NCBI GenBank assembly: GCA_027013815.1
Contig: JALWFY010000073.1
Location: forward strand, 1-64,000
Direction of reading: 5' to 3'
Origin: Desulfohalobiaceae bacterium
GTDB taxonomy: Bacteria; Desulfobacterota; Desulfovibrionia; Desulfovibrionales; Desulfothermaceae
DNA length: 64,000 bases
This document shows positions 62,290-64,000 of the stretch, piece after piece. Positions within the stretch are counted from its first letter, which is position 1. Every line of letters starts with the position of its first letter. The notes under the pieces are model-generated. The model saw only the letters and a list, made by a program, of their open reading frames with translations. It was not told the origin of the DNA and ran no database searches. Position numbers and translations under genes: made by a program.

Positions 62290-64000
62290 ATGAAGATTAA
62301 TTTTAAAAAATCTTGGATATATCTTTCTCCCTTTGTATTCATCATCTTATTATCTATCCCTTATAATTGGATCTATGCTGAAAAACTAAATGTGAATATT
62401 ATAGGTAAACTGGGAATTGATTTACCTGTAAATGCCACCCATTTTAAGATAAATGGTGACCTTCAGATACTTAATCTAAAATTATCAGGTGATTTTGACT
62501 TCAGATTAGTCTCTCAAAAACCCTTTAGTTTTAAACTCTTTTCAAAATCATTAAAAATAGATTCTAAACAGCTTCTAATAACATTAAAAAAATTGGGATA
62601 CTTAAAATCTCTCCCCAAAGAATTGAGTGGCCCCTTAATAGCACAAAAGGTAAATATCATAGGTAATGATAAGAATTATAGTCTAATAGTAAATAAAGTA
62701 TCTGGCCTTCTATTTAAACACAATAAAATTACAATAAAAGGTATTAACATTCAAATAAAACAAAAAAATAAAGAAATACATCTAAATTTTAATAAATTAT
62801 TATGGGGGAAAAATAAAATAAATAATTTAATACTTACATACTCCCCTGCTAAGATAGATATGTGTTCAGACAATATTTATCTGGACTTAAATCTTGTGTC
62901 CAAGACCCTCTTTTCTTTTTCAAAAGAATTAAAGACAAGAATTCTTTCAAGGCTAAATAAGATATTGGCAGTAAGGGATATATCACTGAATGGGGATTTC
63001 AGGGCCAAGGAGTTTAAAATTTCTTTGTTGCATGAAGGAAGAGGGTATACGCTAAAAAATTTATCTTGTGCCTTATCAACACAGGGTAGTTCTGTAACTT
63101 TATTTAATAAAGGTCAAAAATTGCCTAGTATAGCAGCATTTACAACTAATTCCACGTTTATAAATTACAATAAGAAATTAAAGATTAGTTCAAATGGAAT
63201 TAATTTAAACATAAAAAATATCTTTTACCCAAAAAAGATTAAGGAGATTGGATGGGAGAGTGTATATATCCCCAAAATTTTAATAAATACAAAATTATCA
63301 TACGAACAAAAAAATGGAACATCAAATATTTATCTTCAAGTATCTAGCATAAAACCTATTACTTTAAAAAATATAAAAGGTTCTATTATTACATTAAATC
63401 CTACTAAAATAGATATAAAATTAAAAGATAATATCTTATCAATATTATCAAAAAATGTATCAACACAATTATCCAAAATAAATTATTATTTCTCACCAAA
63501 GAAAAGTATATTATACTCTGGCATAAATAAATTTAAAGACATCTCATTCAAGATAAATTTAATTGACAAAAAAAGCAAGTTAACAACAAATTATAGTATG
63601 TCTAATTCATATCTAAAATATGAAGATATTACATCAAGGATAAAAAAATTAAATATATACATAAATAAGTATCACAATCTACTTGTTTTTAGATCAGGGA
63701 TATTAGATGCAAAAATAAATAAAAAAGGAGATATATTAGCACATTTTCAATGTAAGATTCCTTTAGTGAAAGCAAAAATTCACTTAAGAGAGATATTAAA
63801 AAACCTTGTATTTGATATTAATACAAAAAATATTCTGTATAGGAACATGGTATTTTACAGCATTAATGCCAAAAAGAAGAAGAATAAAACAATTCAAATA
63901 AAATATAATACAAGGCTAAATAATATTAATCTTTCTGGAAACACAGAATTGGATATATTAGATAAGGAAGTAGATATTATAACAAGGTCTATTTTAATAA
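62290..64000 (+). CDS. large AsmA/TamB/YdbH-like envelope protein, N-terminal part
   Basis: An open frame of 570 codons from the ATG at 62290 to the window edge without a stop. The N-terminus is a signal anchor (KSWIYLSPFVFIILLSIPYN) followed by AEKLNVNIIGKLGIDLP. The rest is a long run of short alternating beta strands very rich in Lys, Asn, Ile, Leu and Ser (KFKDISFKINLIDKKSKLTT and the like), the look of the elongated beta-groove proteins AsmA, TamB and YdbH that carry lipids between membranes. No specific family motif is visible, so this is a fold-level guess. It starts 11 bases after the terminator hairpin and has no clear ribosome site. It is even more AT-rich than its neighbours. Confidence 0.65.
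   Translation, partial: MKINFKKSWIYLSPFVFIILLSIPYNWIYAEKLNVNIIGKLGIDLPVNATHFKINGDLQILNLKLSGDFDFRLVSQKPFSFKLFSKSLKIDSKQLLITLKKLGYLKSLPKELSGPLIAQKVNIIGNDKNYSLIVNKVSGLLFKHNKITIKGINIQIKQKNKEIHLNFNKLLWGKNKINNLILTYSPAKIDMCSDNIYLDLNLVSKTLFSFSKELKTRILSRLNKILAVRDISLNGDFRAKEFKISLLHEGRGYTLKNLSCALSTQGSSVTLFNKGQKLPSIAAFTTNSTFINYNKKLKISSNGINLNIKNIFYPKKIKEIGWESVYIPKILINTKLSYEQKNGTSNIYLQVSSIKPITLKNIKGSIITLNPTKIDIKLKDNILSILSKNVSTQLSKINYYFSPKKSILYSGINKFKDISFKINLIDKKSKLTTNYSMSNSYLKYEDITSRIKKLNIYINKYHNLLVFRSGILDAKINKKGDILAHFQCKIPLVKAKIHLREILKNLVFDINTKNILYRNMVFYSINAKKKKNKTIQIKYNTRLNNINLSGNTELDILDKEVDIITRSILI

Overview
The window is a strongly AT-rich chromosomal segment of an anaerobic, Gram-negative bacterium. 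The gene set fits an anaerobic deltaproteobacterium-like lineage (Desulfobacterota or a relative): a selenocysteine formate dehydrogenase, HgdC-type ATP-driven dehydratase genes, lipoproteins, a DsbC-like periplasmic protein, CheV and a CvpA protein. Arginine is coded mostly by AGA/AGG and isoleucine often by ATA, which is common in thermophiles. The species cannot be fixed from the sequence alone. No tRNA, rRNA, CRISPR array, transposase or prophage gene was seen.

Layout. 1-2.8 kb (minus strand): start of ispE, a DegP/HtrA protease, a small unknown protein, hypC and a HAD phosphatase. 2.9-15.6 kb (minus): one long operon nuoABCDHIJKLMN-fdhA. It encodes the quinone-reducing and proton-pumping parts of complex I, has no nuoE, nuoF or nuoG, and ends with a formate dehydrogenase whose in-frame UGA at 4613-4615 is followed by a SECIS-like hairpin. 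A palindrome lies between the -35 and -10 boxes of the likely promoter, and a strong terminator closes the operon. 16-24 kb: pyruvate kinase, a core MetE-like protein, metK with a radical-SAM/DUF2344 fusion, a small possible Sm-like protein, and many dispersed repeats. 23.9-30.7 kb (plus): cvpA, mazG, a Mut7-C RNase-like protein, then an acyl-CoA dehydratase set (one subunit frameshifted), its activator ATPase, a metallo-beta-lactamase-fold protein and a DtxR-type regulator. 30.8-43.3 kb (plus): EF-G, rsmA, HU with a 57-residue membrane protein, then rpsU-mutS2-dnaG-rpoD (a macromolecular-synthesis operon with mutS2 inserted), a thermonuclease, a TetR regulator and cheV. 43.3-51.9 kb (minus): an AddAB-like helicase-nuclease whose AddA nuclease domain is a separate reading frame, plus speE and an ornithine-decarboxylase-like gene for polyamine synthesis. 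52-54.1 kb: an acyl-CoA dehydrogenase and a DsbC-like protein. 54.4-62.2 kb (plus): a tight six-gene operon of exported proteins and lipoproteins (GNA1162/FnIII/beta-helix/TPR, FlgT-like, three lipoproteins, LPP20-like), followed by a large AsmA/TamB-like open frame running off the end.

Two things stand out. First, the nuo-fdhA operon suggests a complex I fed by formate, with the NuoG-like N-terminus of FdhA supplying the electron wire. Second, the 54.4-62.2 kb operon looks like an undescribed envelope assembly built from domains known from the Vibrio FlgT/FlgP ring proteins. Between genes lies a modular family of repeats (fixed left and right ends with interchangeable word-like cores), which has also entered the start region of mazG.
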